Source: Paraburkholderia silviterrae
GTDB lineage: Bacteria > Pseudomonadota > Gammaproteobacteria > Burkholderiales > Burkholderiaceae
DNA: 39,702 bases
Direction of reading: 5' to 3'
NCBI RefSeq assembly: GCF_004353915.1
Contig: NZ_SMRP01000047.1
Coordinates: forward strand, 1-39,702
Shown here: piece after piece, positions 25,230 to 32,949 of the stretch
How the letters are laid out: each line of letters opens with the position of its first letter
Position numbering within the stretch: the stretch's first letter is position 1
The notes under the pieces: model-generated
Database searches by the model: none
Told to the model about the DNA's origin: nothing
The model's input: the letters and a program-made list of their open reading frames with translations, nothing else
Made by a program: the position numbers and the translations under genes

Positions 25230-25874
25230 TCATTCCCGCTGCAGGACGACGTGCGTCGCTTTTTCCGTGCTCACATGCTCCGTGCATCGATAGCCCAGCT
25301 CGACCATATCCATATCGCCGAACAAGCGCTCACCCGACCCGAGAAGCACCGGCGAAATCGCAATGTGCAATTCGTCGATAAGCCGCGCCCTCAGATACTG
25401 CTGAATAACCGCCACGCCTCCGCCGATCCGCACGTCCTTGCCGTTAGCCGCTGCCCTCGCGCGCTCGAGCGCGGCCTGAATACCCTCGGTGACGAAGTGA
25501 AAGATCGTGCCGCCCTCCATCACGATCGATGCACGGGGGTAATGGGTCAGCACGAAAACGGGGACGTGATAAGGTGGATTCTCTCCCCACCACCCCTTCC
25601 AGGTGTCGTCTAGCCACGGCCCGCGCACGGGTCCGAACATGTTCCGCCCCAGGATCCACGCGCCCACGTTATCGAAGCTGCGCGCCGCGAAATCTTCGTC
25701 GAGCCCGGTGGATCCACCATCCTGGCCAAACATGCGCCGGAACGTTCGCGTCGCGAATGCCCACTCATGCAACGCCAGTCCGCCAACGCCGAGCGGATTC
25801 TGCAGGCTTTGGCGCGGCCCCGCGCCGTAACCATCGATCGAGATCGAAAATGCGCTCACTTGCACTTTGCTCAT
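25230..25874 (-). CDS. RibD C-terminal / dihydrofolate-reductase-like family reductase
   Basis: The product is 214 residues from ATG 25874, which follows GGAGAG. Typical of the RibD_C/DHFR-like fold are the start KVQVSAFSISIDGYGAG, the middle ILGRNMFGP and PVFVLTHYP, the nucleotide-binding phrase GKDVRIGGGVAVIQQYL, and the end LIDELHIAISPVLLGSGERLFG. Members reduce pterin-like or related substrates with NADPH. Here there is no deaminase domain and no riboflavin gene nearby, so it is a stand-alone reductase of unknown substrate. The longer frame to 26039 is not supported. It is divergent from the halogenase-like gene at 26127. Confidence 0.85.
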   Translation of the reverse strand: MSKVQVSAFSISIDGYGAGPRQSLQNPLGVGGLALHEWAFATRTFRRMFGQDGGSTGLDEDFAARSFDNVGAWILGRNMFGPVRGPWLDDTWKGWWGENPPYHVPVFVLTHYPRASIVMEGGTIFHFVTEGIQAALERARAAANGKDVRIGGGVAVIQQYLRARLIDELHIAISPVLLGSGERLFGDMDMVELGYRCTEHVSTEKATHVVLQRE

Positions 25875-26126
25875 TTCCACTCTCCTGTCGCTACAATCCC
25901 AAGGTTTGCGCAGCCGCCGTGCCTTCACGAGCCTTGCAGCAGCGGCCCCTCCATCCAGTATCACACTTATCCGCTCTATCGCACGAACGAGCGAACTATT
26001 TGCGATGGCAGAATAGCGCCATCGATCACGGCACGCCATCGGGAAACAGGCGGACTGTTTGCCATTGCGCCGCTCAGGAACACAAATTGCTCAGCCGGGC
26101 CACTGAATTTTTAGGAAGTTAGCGCA

Positions 26127-27425
26127 ATGAACTCATCGAAAAGCGATACGAGCCGGCCCGACGTGCTGATTATCGGCGGCGGGCCCGCTGGCGCGACGGC
26201 GGCGGCCTTCCTCGCGATGAAAGGACGCGACGTCGTGCTCGTGGAGAAGGAAGCGCACCCGCGCTTCCATATCGGCGAAAGCCTGCTGCCACGCAATCTC
26301 GACATTTTCGAGCGGCTCGGCGTTCTGGATCAGGTGCGGGAAATCGGTGTCCACAAGCCGGGTGCGGAGTTCGTCTCGGACCGCACGGGCCGCAGTTGCG
26401 CGTTTCCATTCGGCAACGCCCTGAATCGCGACCGTACGCACGCCTGGCAAGTACGGCGCGCGGACTTTGACGCCTTGTTGTTCAGACACGCCATCGCGCG
26501 CGGGGCCCAATGCTTCGAGCGCACCCGTGTTACCGAAGTCAAGCTCGACGATGCCGGCGGACGTCACGTCGTGTCCGCGCAGGACGAATCGGGCGGCACG
26601 CGCGAATGGCATCCACGCTATGTGCTCGACGCTTCTGGCCGCGACACGTTTCTCGCGTCGCGGATGAAAGTCAAGACCTCGAACAAGTACAACAACACGG
26701 CGGCCGTCTATGCGCATTTCACTGGCGTCACGCGTCGTGAAGGCGAGCTCGCGGGCTACATCAGCATTCACCTTGCGGAGGATGGCTGGTTCTGGCTGAT
26801 CCCGCTACCCGGCGACACCATGAGCATTGGCTTCGTCGGCAATCAATCGGCATGGAAAGCGCGCACGGGAACGCCAGCCGATTTGCTGAGCGAGCGCATC
26901 GCTTCGAGCCCGACCGTCGCGGCTCGCGTGCAAGGCGCCCAGCGCGTATCGGAGGTGCACAGCACGGCCAATTACAGCTATCGCGCGCGCGAGGGCAACG
27001 GTAACGGCTTTTTGATGATCGGCGACGCCTATGGATTTGTCGATCCGATGTTCTCGACCGGCGTATTGATGGCGATGACGGGTGGCGAGCTCGGCGCCGA
27101 GGTCGCCCACGTCTGGCTCGACGATCCGGCACGGGGAATGAAGCTTGCACAAGCAGCCAACAAGGAATTGTCCGAGGCAATGGACCGGATCAGCTGGCTC
27201 ATCTATCGAGTGAACGATCCTGTCATGCGCACGCTTTTCATGGCGCCGTCCAATCGCTTGTGGATGCGCGACGGCGTCGTCAATCTGCTGGCAGGCAATC
27301 TCCGGGGGAGCTGGCGCGCTGCGCTCCCGGTGATGTGCTTCAAGGCCGTGTATCACGTGCTCTCGGCGCTGCACCGCCGTGGCGTCGAGATTGCGCTGCC
27401 GGAGATGCCCGCGCCTGGCGCCTGA
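26127..27425 (+). CDS. Flavin-dependent halogenase-like FAD monooxygenase
   Basis: The 432-residue protein has an FAD-binding GGGPAGATAAAFLA near residue 17, the GES turn (HIGESLLPRN, about 48-57), and GWFWLIP (220-226), which fits the WxWxIP signature of flavin-dependent halogenases. The second FAD motif is FLMIGDAYGFVDPMFSTGV. K77 in VHKPGAEF falls where the reactive lysine of phenol/pyrrole-type halogenases is expected. Such enzymes use FADH2, O2 and chloride to halogenate an aromatic ring, with a separate flavin reductase. The neighbouring reductase at 25230 is of another fold. AGGAAG precedes ATG 26127. Related non-halogenating monooxygenases share parts of this pattern, so halogenation is plausible, not proven. 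Confidence 0.75.
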   Translation: MNSSKSDTSRPDVLIIGGGPAGATAAAFLAMKGRDVVLVEKEAHPRFHIGESLLPRNLDIFERLGVLDQVREIGVHKPGAEFVSDRTGRSCAFPFGNALNRDRTHAWQVRRADFDALLFRHAIARGAQCFERTRVTEVKLDDAGGRHVVSAQDESGGTREWHPRYVLDASGRDTFLASRMKVKTSNKYNNTAAVYAHFTGVTRREGELAGYISIHLAEDGWFWLIPLPGDTMSIGFVGNQSAWKARTGTPADLLSERIASSPTVAARVQGAQRVSEVHSTANYSYRAREGNGNGFLMIGDAYGFVDPMFSTGVLMAMTGGELGAEVAHVWLDDPARGMKLAQAANKELSEAMDRISWLIYRVNDPVMRTLFMAPSNRLWMRDGVVNLLAGNLRGSWRAALPVMCFKAVYHVLSALHRRGVEIALPEMPAPGA

Positions 27426-27442
27426 TTAGCCTGATTAAGCGG

Positions 27443-29212
27443 TCACGTCGACGGCGGCCGTATCGATGCCACCGTGTGCCCGCGCGCACGTGCGATATCG
27501 AGCGTCTCCTGGTGGAATCCCGCGAGCGACTTGCGGTGCGTGACACTGACAATCGCCCCGTTCGGCAGGCGTTCGGTCAACAGGCGATACAGATGCGCTT
27601 CGCTCTCACTGTCGAGCGCGCTCGTTGCTTCGTCGAGGAACAGGTAGTCAGGCTGGTGCAACAGCACGCGAGCGGCCGCTAGCCGCTGCTGCTCGCCGGG
27701 AGACAGAATGCGCCACCAATGGCTGGATTCGTGCAATCGGTCAACGTAGCCGGCAAGCTGGCACACATGCAGCGCCTCGCGACATTGCTCGTCGCTGAAA
27801 CTGGCGCTCGCTGCCGGGTAGGCAAGCACCGTCTTCAAGGTGCCAACCGGCAGGTAGCTCTGCTGCGGGACGAACATGATGCGCGCGTTCACAGGCGCGT
27901 CGATCGAGCCATTTCCGAACGGCCAGAGACCCGCCAGCGCGCGCAACAGCGTGCTTTTCCCCGAGCCGGACGGCCCGCGCACGAGCCAGCGCGAACCGGG
28001 CTTGACGGCAATGTCGCGCACGCTCGCGAGCGTCTCGCCGTTGGGCAGCGCAAGCGTGAGCTTGTGGGTGGCGAGCTGGCTCTCGTCGACGTAGTGCAGA
28101 TTGATGCCGCCATGCTCGGTGGCGAGCGACACCGATTCCTTCAGGTGAGGTAGCTGCATGACGCGCCTGAACTCGCGCAGACGATTGACCGTTGCGCGCC
28201 ATTGGACGAGCGTGTCGTAATTGTTGATGAACCACGAAAGCGATTCGCTGACCGAACTAAATGCGTCGGTGATTTGCATCAGCGTGCCGAAACTGAACAC
28301 CCCTGCGAAATAACGGGGCGATGCCACGAAGATCGGAAAGATGTCGGCGATCTGACCGTAGAAGTTGAGCACGAAGCTATAGCGCCGCGTGTACTTCATC
28401 ACGCGCCACCAGTTGTCGCGAATCCGGCCGAACAGATCCTGGGCGTTCGATGCCTCGGCCCGCATGCCGTCGTACAAAGCAATCTGCTCGGCGTTTTCGC
28501 GCAGACGGATCAGGCCGAACCGGAAATCCGCCTCGACGCGCTGCAACTGGTAGTTGATCGACACAAGCGGGTGAGCGACCTTGTTGGTCAGAACCGAGCC
28601 GCCAATCGCATAGATAATGGCCGCCCAGAACATGTAGCCAGGAATCTGGACAGGTGTCCCGCCTATCACGACTGCCAGCGCGCCCGCCGTGCTCCACAGG
28701 ATGGTCGAGAACCAGACGAGTGTCTCGAGCGTCGAGAGCAGGTCGAGCGTGAGCGAAAGCGTGGTGTTGGCGAACGAGTCGAGGTCGACGGCAATCCGCT
28801 GATCGGGATTGTCGGTGAGGCGGTCGCGCTCGATGCGGTAGAAGGTGCCGTCGCCGAGCCATTCCTGGACATAGCGCGTGGTCAGCCATTGGCGCCACCG
28901 GAAGCCGAGCATCTGGCGCAGATAGCGGTTATAGACGGAGATCGCGACGAACGCGAAGGCGAGCGCGCTAAAGAGCAGCATCAGCTGCGGGAATTCGCGT
29001 ACGTTCCTGCCTTCAAGCGCGTTGTAGAAGTCGCGGTTCCACGTGTTCAAGCGGGCGTTGATGCCGACCAGAAACAAATCCATGGCGACGATCGCGATCA
29101 GCAGGCCCCACGCGGTTCGGCGCTCCTCGGAGACCCAGTACGGCCTGATCAGGCTCCATGCCGAGATATTGTCGGGTTGCCCGGATGCTGGGCCAGAAGT
29201 TGGATTGCTCAT
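27443..29212 (-). CDS. YddA/SbmA-type ABC transporter, fused permease and ATPase
   Basis: The product is 589 residues from ATG 29212, preceded by AGGGGG; an in-frame GTG at 29218 is possible. The N-terminal part (about 20-370) is the SbmA/BacA-like membrane domain with several helices and phrases such as LNTWNRDFYNALEGRN, GFRWRQWLTTRYVQEWL and RLTDNPDQRIAVDLDSFA. The ATPase domain has Walker A GPSGSGKST (about 412-420), the signature LSPGEQQRLA, and Walker B YLFLDEATSALD. Family members transport peptides, vitamins or other small molecules. The gene converges with the halogenase-like gene, 17 bases between stops, so a shared substrate is only a guess. Confidence 0.9.
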   Translation of the reverse strand: MSNPTSGPASGQPDNISAWSLIRPYWVSEERRTAWGLLIAIVAMDLFLVGINARLNTWNRDFYNALEGRNVREFPQLMLLFSALAFAFVAISVYNRYLRQMLGFRWRQWLTTRYVQEWLGDGTFYRIERDRLTDNPDQRIAVDLDSFANTTLSLTLDLLSTLETLVWFSTILWSTAGALAVVIGGTPVQIPGYMFWAAIIYAIGGSVLTNKVAHPLVSINYQLQRVEADFRFGLIRLRENAEQIALYDGMRAEASNAQDLFGRIRDNWWRVMKYTRRYSFVLNFYGQIADIFPIFVASPRYFAGVFSFGTLMQITDAFSSVSESLSWFINNYDTLVQWRATVNRLREFRRVMQLPHLKESVSLATEHGGINLHYVDESQLATHKLTLALPNGETLASVRDIAVKPGSRWLVRGPSGSGKSTLLRALAGLWPFGNGSIDAPVNARIMFVPQQSYLPVGTLKTVLAYPAASASFSDEQCREALHVCQLAGYVDRLHESSHWWRILSPGEQQRLAAARVLLHQPDYLFLDEATSALDSESEAHLYRLLTERLPNGAIVSVTHRKSLAGFHQETLDIARARGHTVASIRPPST

Positions 29213-29654
29213 GGGCACCCCCTAACGCACAGTGAATCCGGACCGATTGCACGGCGTGATGGTCCGCTGCGTGCATGCATGGCGCTCGTGCAGCGGCGTT
29301 TGCGTGCGCGCTTTCGAGCCTCGTCAGGTGCAACGAGCGGACATGGGGGTCATTGTAGGGTGCGATCGGTCCGAGCGCCCATGTCGCGCGCGGTGCCGGG
29401 GCGCCGCACGCCTGATCTTGGCCGGGCGTGCGTGAAGACTGTCGCGACCCTCTTCATCAGCACAGGGGCGAGATCGATGGCAATCGCCGCAGTTTGAATG
29501 TGTTCGCTTTTTTACAGAATTTCCTTGCCGGCAAATGGACGATACAAATGGCCGCGAGTCTATCCGGGCCGCCCGCGTGACCCAAGCGCACGGCCCGGTT
29601 CGCGTGCGATCGCGCCGTGCGCCGTCGCGGCCAAAAGCAAATCAAGGAGACGAT
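29213..29654. other. Intergenic region before the MFS transporter
   Basis: This 442-bp region between divergent genes shows no protein gene. It contains TTTACAGAATT at 29511-29521, which recurs almost unchanged before the decarboxylase operon at 31730. An open frame joins the transporter gene from 29535, but that part lacks membrane or leader character and a ribosome binding site. No clear promoter hexamers were found. Confidence 0.5.
29511..29521 (+). promoter_or_regulatory. Possible Crp/Fnr-regulator site before the MFS transporter
   Basis: TTTACAGAATT matches TTTACAGAAAT at 31730-31740 at ten of eleven positions. Both lie upstream of plus-strand genes that bracket the Crp/Fnr-family regulator gene, so this is a candidate shared operator. 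It is a short match and may be chance. Confidence 0.3.
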
Positions 29655-30986
29655 ATGGGGGCACCCCACGATGCACGCAAAGCCTGGCAGGTAACGGTCT
29701 TCCTGTTCTTGTTCATGATAGTGAACTTCGTCGACAAGATCGCGGTCGGCATGCTGGCCGTGCCGATGATGACTGAAATGAAGATCACGCCAACGCAGTT
29801 CGGCCTGATTGGCAGCAGTTTCTTCTGGCTGTTCGCCGTCTCGGGCGTGGCAGGCGGTTTTGCGACGACACGCTGGTCAACAACTCGGCTATTGCTCGTC
29901 ATGGGCGTGGTCTGGTCTTTACTGCAGATCCCCATGGCCGTATCGGCCAGCCTGGTGTCGCTCGTGCTGTGCCGCGTGCTGCTTGGCGTTGCGGAGGGTC
30001 CCGCTTTCCCGATCGCGGTGCATGCCTGCTATAAGTGGTTCCCGGACAGCAAGCGCGACCTGCCGGTTTCCATCTTCGCTCAGGGTGGGGGTGTCGGTTT
30101 GCTATTGGCGGGTGTCTCGATTCCGCAGATCTCGGCGCACTGGGGCTGGCGCGCCAATTTTTATGTGCTGGCCGCGATTGGCGCCACATGGTGCCTGCTG
30201 TGGCTGCTCTTCGGTCGCGAAGGTCCGCTCGAAACTCACACCGCACGCACTACGGATGCGCTGCGCCCCGGATATGGCCACGAGGAGAAGGGGTCGTCCT
30301 TTCGCACGCTGCTGTGCACGCCCACCGTGCTCGCGTGCTTCCTGTTGCATTTCGTCGCCTACTGGAGCCTGGCGCTTTCGCTGACCTGGCTGCCTGCCTA
30401 TCTGCAACTGGGGCTCGGCTATAACGGCGTGACGTCCGGCCGTCTGTACGCGTTGATCGTCGGCGGCGGCATCCCGCTGTCGATTGCCGTCTCCTGGCTG
30501 GTCGGCCGGCTGCTGGCCCGGGGCGTTTCTTCGCGCATCGCGCGCGGATTCATGTCCGGCGCGGTGCTCGCGGTCGCGGGCATTTGCCTGATCACGCTGG
30601 TATTGGGCGACTTCACGCCTGCGCTGCACGTCGGCCTGATTTGCATCGCGCTCGGCCTGGTGCCGACCGTCTATGCACTGGTGCCGGCCCTGTTGGCCGA
30701 GATTGCGCCACCGTCGCGTCGCGGCGCGTTGCTCGCGATCGATAACTCCATTGCTTCGATTGCCGCGGTCATGGCGCCGGTGCTGACCGGCATGCTGGTG
30801 CAGCACGCAGGCGCCCGCGGCAGTGCGGGCTATGCGGCTGGATTCGCCGTCTGCGGCGCGATGATGATCATCGGCGGCTTGCTTGGCGCCGCCTTCATCG
30901 ATCCGCGGCGCGTGACGGATACCCCGGTGGATGCGCTCGGGCAGCGAGAGCCGCAGCCTCGAGCAGGGCTTTCGCAGTCGGACTGA
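29655..30986 (+). CDS. MFS transporter, anion/cation symporter type (organic acid)
   Basis: The product is 443 residues from ATG 29655, which follows AAGGAGAC. It has twelve predicted membrane helices with a central loop near GREGPLETHTARTTDALR. Start VNFVDKIAVGMLAVPMMTEMKITPTQFGLIGSSFF resembles the ACS subfamily that imports sugar acids and aromatic or dicarboxylic acids. LCRVLLGVAEGPAFPIAVHACYKWFP is the family signature after helix 4. It probably imports the substrate of the decarboxylase and GMC enzymes encoded at 31796-34574. It converges with the regulator gene; the two stops are 22 bases apart. Confidence 0.88.
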   Translation: MGAPHDARKAWQVTVFLFLFMIVNFVDKIAVGMLAVPMMTEMKITPTQFGLIGSSFFWLFAVSGVAGGFATTRWSTTRLLLVMGVVWSLLQIPMAVSASLVSLVLCRVLLGVAEGPAFPIAVHACYKWFPDSKRDLPVSIFAQGGGVGLLLAGVSIPQISAHWGWRANFYVLAAIGATWCLLWLLFGREGPLETHTARTTDALRPGYGHEEKGSSFRTLLCTPTVLACFLLHFVAYWSLALSLTWLPAYLQLGLGYNGVTSGRLYALIVGGGIPLSIAVSWLVGRLLARGVSSRIARGFMSGAVLAVAGICLITLVLGDFTPALHVGLICIALGLVPTVYALVPALLAEIAPPSRRGALLAIDNSIASIAAVMAPVLTGMLVQHAGARGSAGYAAGFAVCGAMMIIGGLLGAAFIDPRRVTDTPVDALGQREPQPRAGLSQSD

Positions 30987-31008
30987 GGTGACGTCGTTCT
31001 GCGCAAAC

Positions 31009-31725
31009 TCAGTGACCCGCCGCGATGGCGCGCAGGCGTTCGATATCGATGATGCTGTAGCGCGAGTAGGTCATGGAGATCGCGCCCTCCTTCTCCAGTT
31101 CCTTCAACTCGCGGTTAGCCATAGGCCGCGAGCAGCCGATCATGTCGGCCAGTTCTTCCTGGGACAGCTTCAATGAAATCGCCACGCCCTGTGGCGCCGG
31201 AACGCCATAGGGCGAGACGAGCTCCAGCAGTGTCTGCGCGCAGCGCTGACGCAACGGCAGCAGCAGGCTATCGGTCAGGCGCGCATAGGTCCGGCGTGAG
31301 CGCAGACACAGCGTGCGCATCAGGCAGCGTGTCAGCGCCGGCTCGGCGGCAGTCAGCCGCTCGAACAGTGCTCGATCGAGTTGCAGCACCAACGAGTTCT
31401 CGTGGGCGGTGACGTCATGAATCGATCCGCCTTCGTCGATGAACGGGATCAGGCCAATAAGCTGACCGGGCTCGAGATAGTTGGTCACATGCCGCTTGCC
31501 GGTGGCGCTGGTGGCACTGACCTCCAGCGCACCGTCGAGCACCATGTTGAGCTTGCCGACAGCCTCCCCGCAACGCATCAGCATTTCGCCACGGCCTAGC
31601 CGCTTGATCGAGCCATGGTCCTGGATTGCCTGCAGGGAGGCGGCGCTGCAGTCCTGGAACCAGGCCGCGCGCTGTAACACGTTGGCAATGAGTCGCGCGA
31701 GCGCGGCAGGGTTGGAATCTGTCAT
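31009..31725 (-). CDS. Crp/Fnr-family transcription regulator
   Basis: The product is 238 residues from ATG 31725; the extra residues upstream in the frame read as noise. An N-terminal cyclic-nucleotide-binding-like barrel (about 20-135) contains KRLGRGEMLMRCGEAVGKLNMVLDG and LEPGQLIGLIPFIDEGG. A long helix and a winged HTH follow (about 165-235) with LSQEELADMIGCSRPMANRELKELEKEGAI. The Fnr iron-sulfur cysteine pattern is absent, and the effector is unknown. It sits divergent from the decarboxylase-GMC operon, with 70 bases between, and converges with the MFS gene. It is the likely regulator of both. A palindromic CATTTACAGAAATG directly before its start codon suggests autoregulation. Confidence 0.88.
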   Translation of the reverse strand: MTDSNPAALARLIANVLQRAAWFQDCSAASLQAIQDHGSIKRLGRGEMLMRCGEAVGKLNMVLDGALEVSATSATGKRHVTNYLEPGQLIGLIPFIDEGGSIHDVTAHENSLVLQLDRALFERLTAAEPALTRCLMRTLCLRSRRTYARLTDSLLLPLRQRCAQTLLELVSPYGVPAPQGVAISLKLSQEELADMIGCSRPMANRELKELEKEGAISMTYSRYSIIDIERLRAIAAGH

Positions 31726-31727
31726 GT

Positions 31728-31741
31728 CATTTACAGAAATG
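31728..31741. promoter_or_regulatory. Palindromic candidate operator in the divergent regulator/decarboxylase region
   Basis: CATTT-ACAG-AAATG has 5-bp inverted arms and begins two bases upstream of the regulator start codon, 55 bases before the decarboxylase gene. Its core TTTACAGAA also occurs at 29511. A position this close to the regulator ATG fits negative autoregulation. Confidence 0.35.
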
Positions 31742-31795
31742 CGCTGCGGGGTTCCATAGACTGGGTGGGTCGAAACAGACCATGAGGAGATACCG

Positions 31796-32326
31796 ATGTC
31801 GGAGCAGCAGCATGGCATTCCCGCGTCCGCGATGATCGAGGCGCTTGGGCGTGCAGGAGTGAGCCATTTTGTGACAGTGCCGGACTTTGTGCAACTTGCT
31901 CTGCACAAGGCCGTCGAGCATGGAGACGGTGGGATGACCCTCGTGCGTGCGTGCAACGAGGACCAGGCAGTTTGTACAGCGGCCGGTCTCACGATTGCCG
32001 GTGCAAAGCCGCTGATCGTGGTGCAGAACCAGGGCTTCTATGCATGCATCAACTCGGTACGCGCGGTGGCGCTGGATGCGGGCATTCCCAGCATCTTTCT
32101 TATCGGTCAATTCGGCCGCGAGCACGATAACTACGGCCGTCCCATGACTGCTTCGCGCCGGCGCGTGGTGAGCCTGCTGGAACCCGTGCTCGATACGCTC
32201 GGCGTGCCGCACTGGCCACTCGAGCAGGAAGCCGATCTGGACGCGGTCGAAGAAGCTATTCACACAGCCCGTACGCGCGGGGGTCCCGCCGCGCTGGTGA
32301 TCGGTCGGCCTCTCGCCTGGCATTGA
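31796..32326 (+). CDS. Thiamine-diphosphate decarboxylase, alpha subunit (PYR domain)
   Basis: This 176-residue protein corresponds to the alpha half of split decarboxylases such as sulfopyruvate decarboxylase ComD or phosphonopyruvate decarboxylase. It starts IPASAMIEALGRAGVSHFVTVPDF. The activating glutamate lies in RACNEDQAVCTAAGL. PLIVVQNQGFYACINSVRAV and SIFLIGQFGRE complete the PYR fold. It must pair with the beta subunit encoded next. GAGGAG precedes ATG 31796. The substrate is a 2-oxo acid, not identifiable from sequence. The following gene starts 14 bases after the stop, so both are in one operon. Confidence 0.82.
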   Translation: MSEQQHGIPASAMIEALGRAGVSHFVTVPDFVQLALHKAVEHGDGGMTLVRACNEDQAVCTAAGLTIAGAKPLIVVQNQGFYACINSVRAVALDAGIPSIFLIGQFGREHDNYGRPMTASRRRVVSLLEPVLDTLGVPHWPLEQEADLDAVEEAIHTARTRGGPAALVIGRPLAWH

Positions 32327-32340
32327 AGGAGGAAATGGAA

Positions 32341-32949
32341 ATGCGGATTGCACAAGCATGCCAATTGATCGCGCAGGCGCGCGGCGAGCGGGTGATCGTT
32401 TCCACGATGGGCGCGATGCGCGCCTTCGACATGCTGGACGAGCGCGAGCGCCGTCTCAGTTCGGTGCCGCTGATGGGAGGCGCGGCGAGTCTGGGCCTGG
32501 GCCTCGCGCTGGCGAGCCCGGACGTGGGCGTGGTGGTGGTTGACGGCGACGCGAGCCTGCTGATGCAACTGGGCGGACTCGTCACCGTTGCCGACGCATG
32601 TCCTCGGCACTACCTGCATGTCGTCATCGACAATGGCGTGCAGTTCGGCGGGGCGTCCAATCTGCTGACGCCGGGCGCCGGCCGTGTCGACTATGCGTCG
32701 CTGGCGCGTGCCGCAGGCTATGCGCAGGTGGCCGGCTTTGACGAGGCCGACGCCTTCGCCAACGCCCTGCCTTCGTTGCTGGCGCACGAAGGACCTGTAT
32801 TCGTAGTGCTGACGATCGAGCCTGAGCCGACGAGATTCGGCCCTGAACTGCCGCAGCCCGAAATGCCGGACCATCAGTTCGCGCGCATGGGGGAAGAGGC
32901 CAGGACATTGGGGCACTGGTATGCCAGCCGGCAAAAGGAGCGCTCATGA
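32341..32949 (+). CDS. Thiamine-diphosphate decarboxylase, beta subunit (PP domain)
   Basis: The product is 202 residues from ATG 32341, with AAGGAGG eight bases upstream; the in-frame ATG 32335 and TTG 32323 lie too close to or before that site. It carries the cofactor pyrophosphate/Mg site VDGDASLLMQLGGL followed after about 20 residues by DNGVQFGG, the GDG...N motif of ThDP enzymes in GDA form. PLMGGAASLGLGLALASPD is the glycine-rich entry. It completes the alpha subunit at 31796. ATGA overlap with the GMC gene shows tight coupling, so the decarboxylase and oxidoreductase act in one pathway, perhaps handling an aldehyde and alcohol pair. Confidence 0.82.
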   Translation: MRIAQACQLIAQARGERVIVSTMGAMRAFDMLDERERRLSSVPLMGGAASLGLGLALASPDVGVVVVDGDASLLMQLGGLVTVADACPRHYLHVVIDNGVQFGGASNLLTPGAGRVDYASLARAAGYAQVAGFDEADAFANALPSLLAHEGPVFVVLTIEPEPTRFGPELPQPEMPDHQFARMGEEARTLGHWYASRQKERS

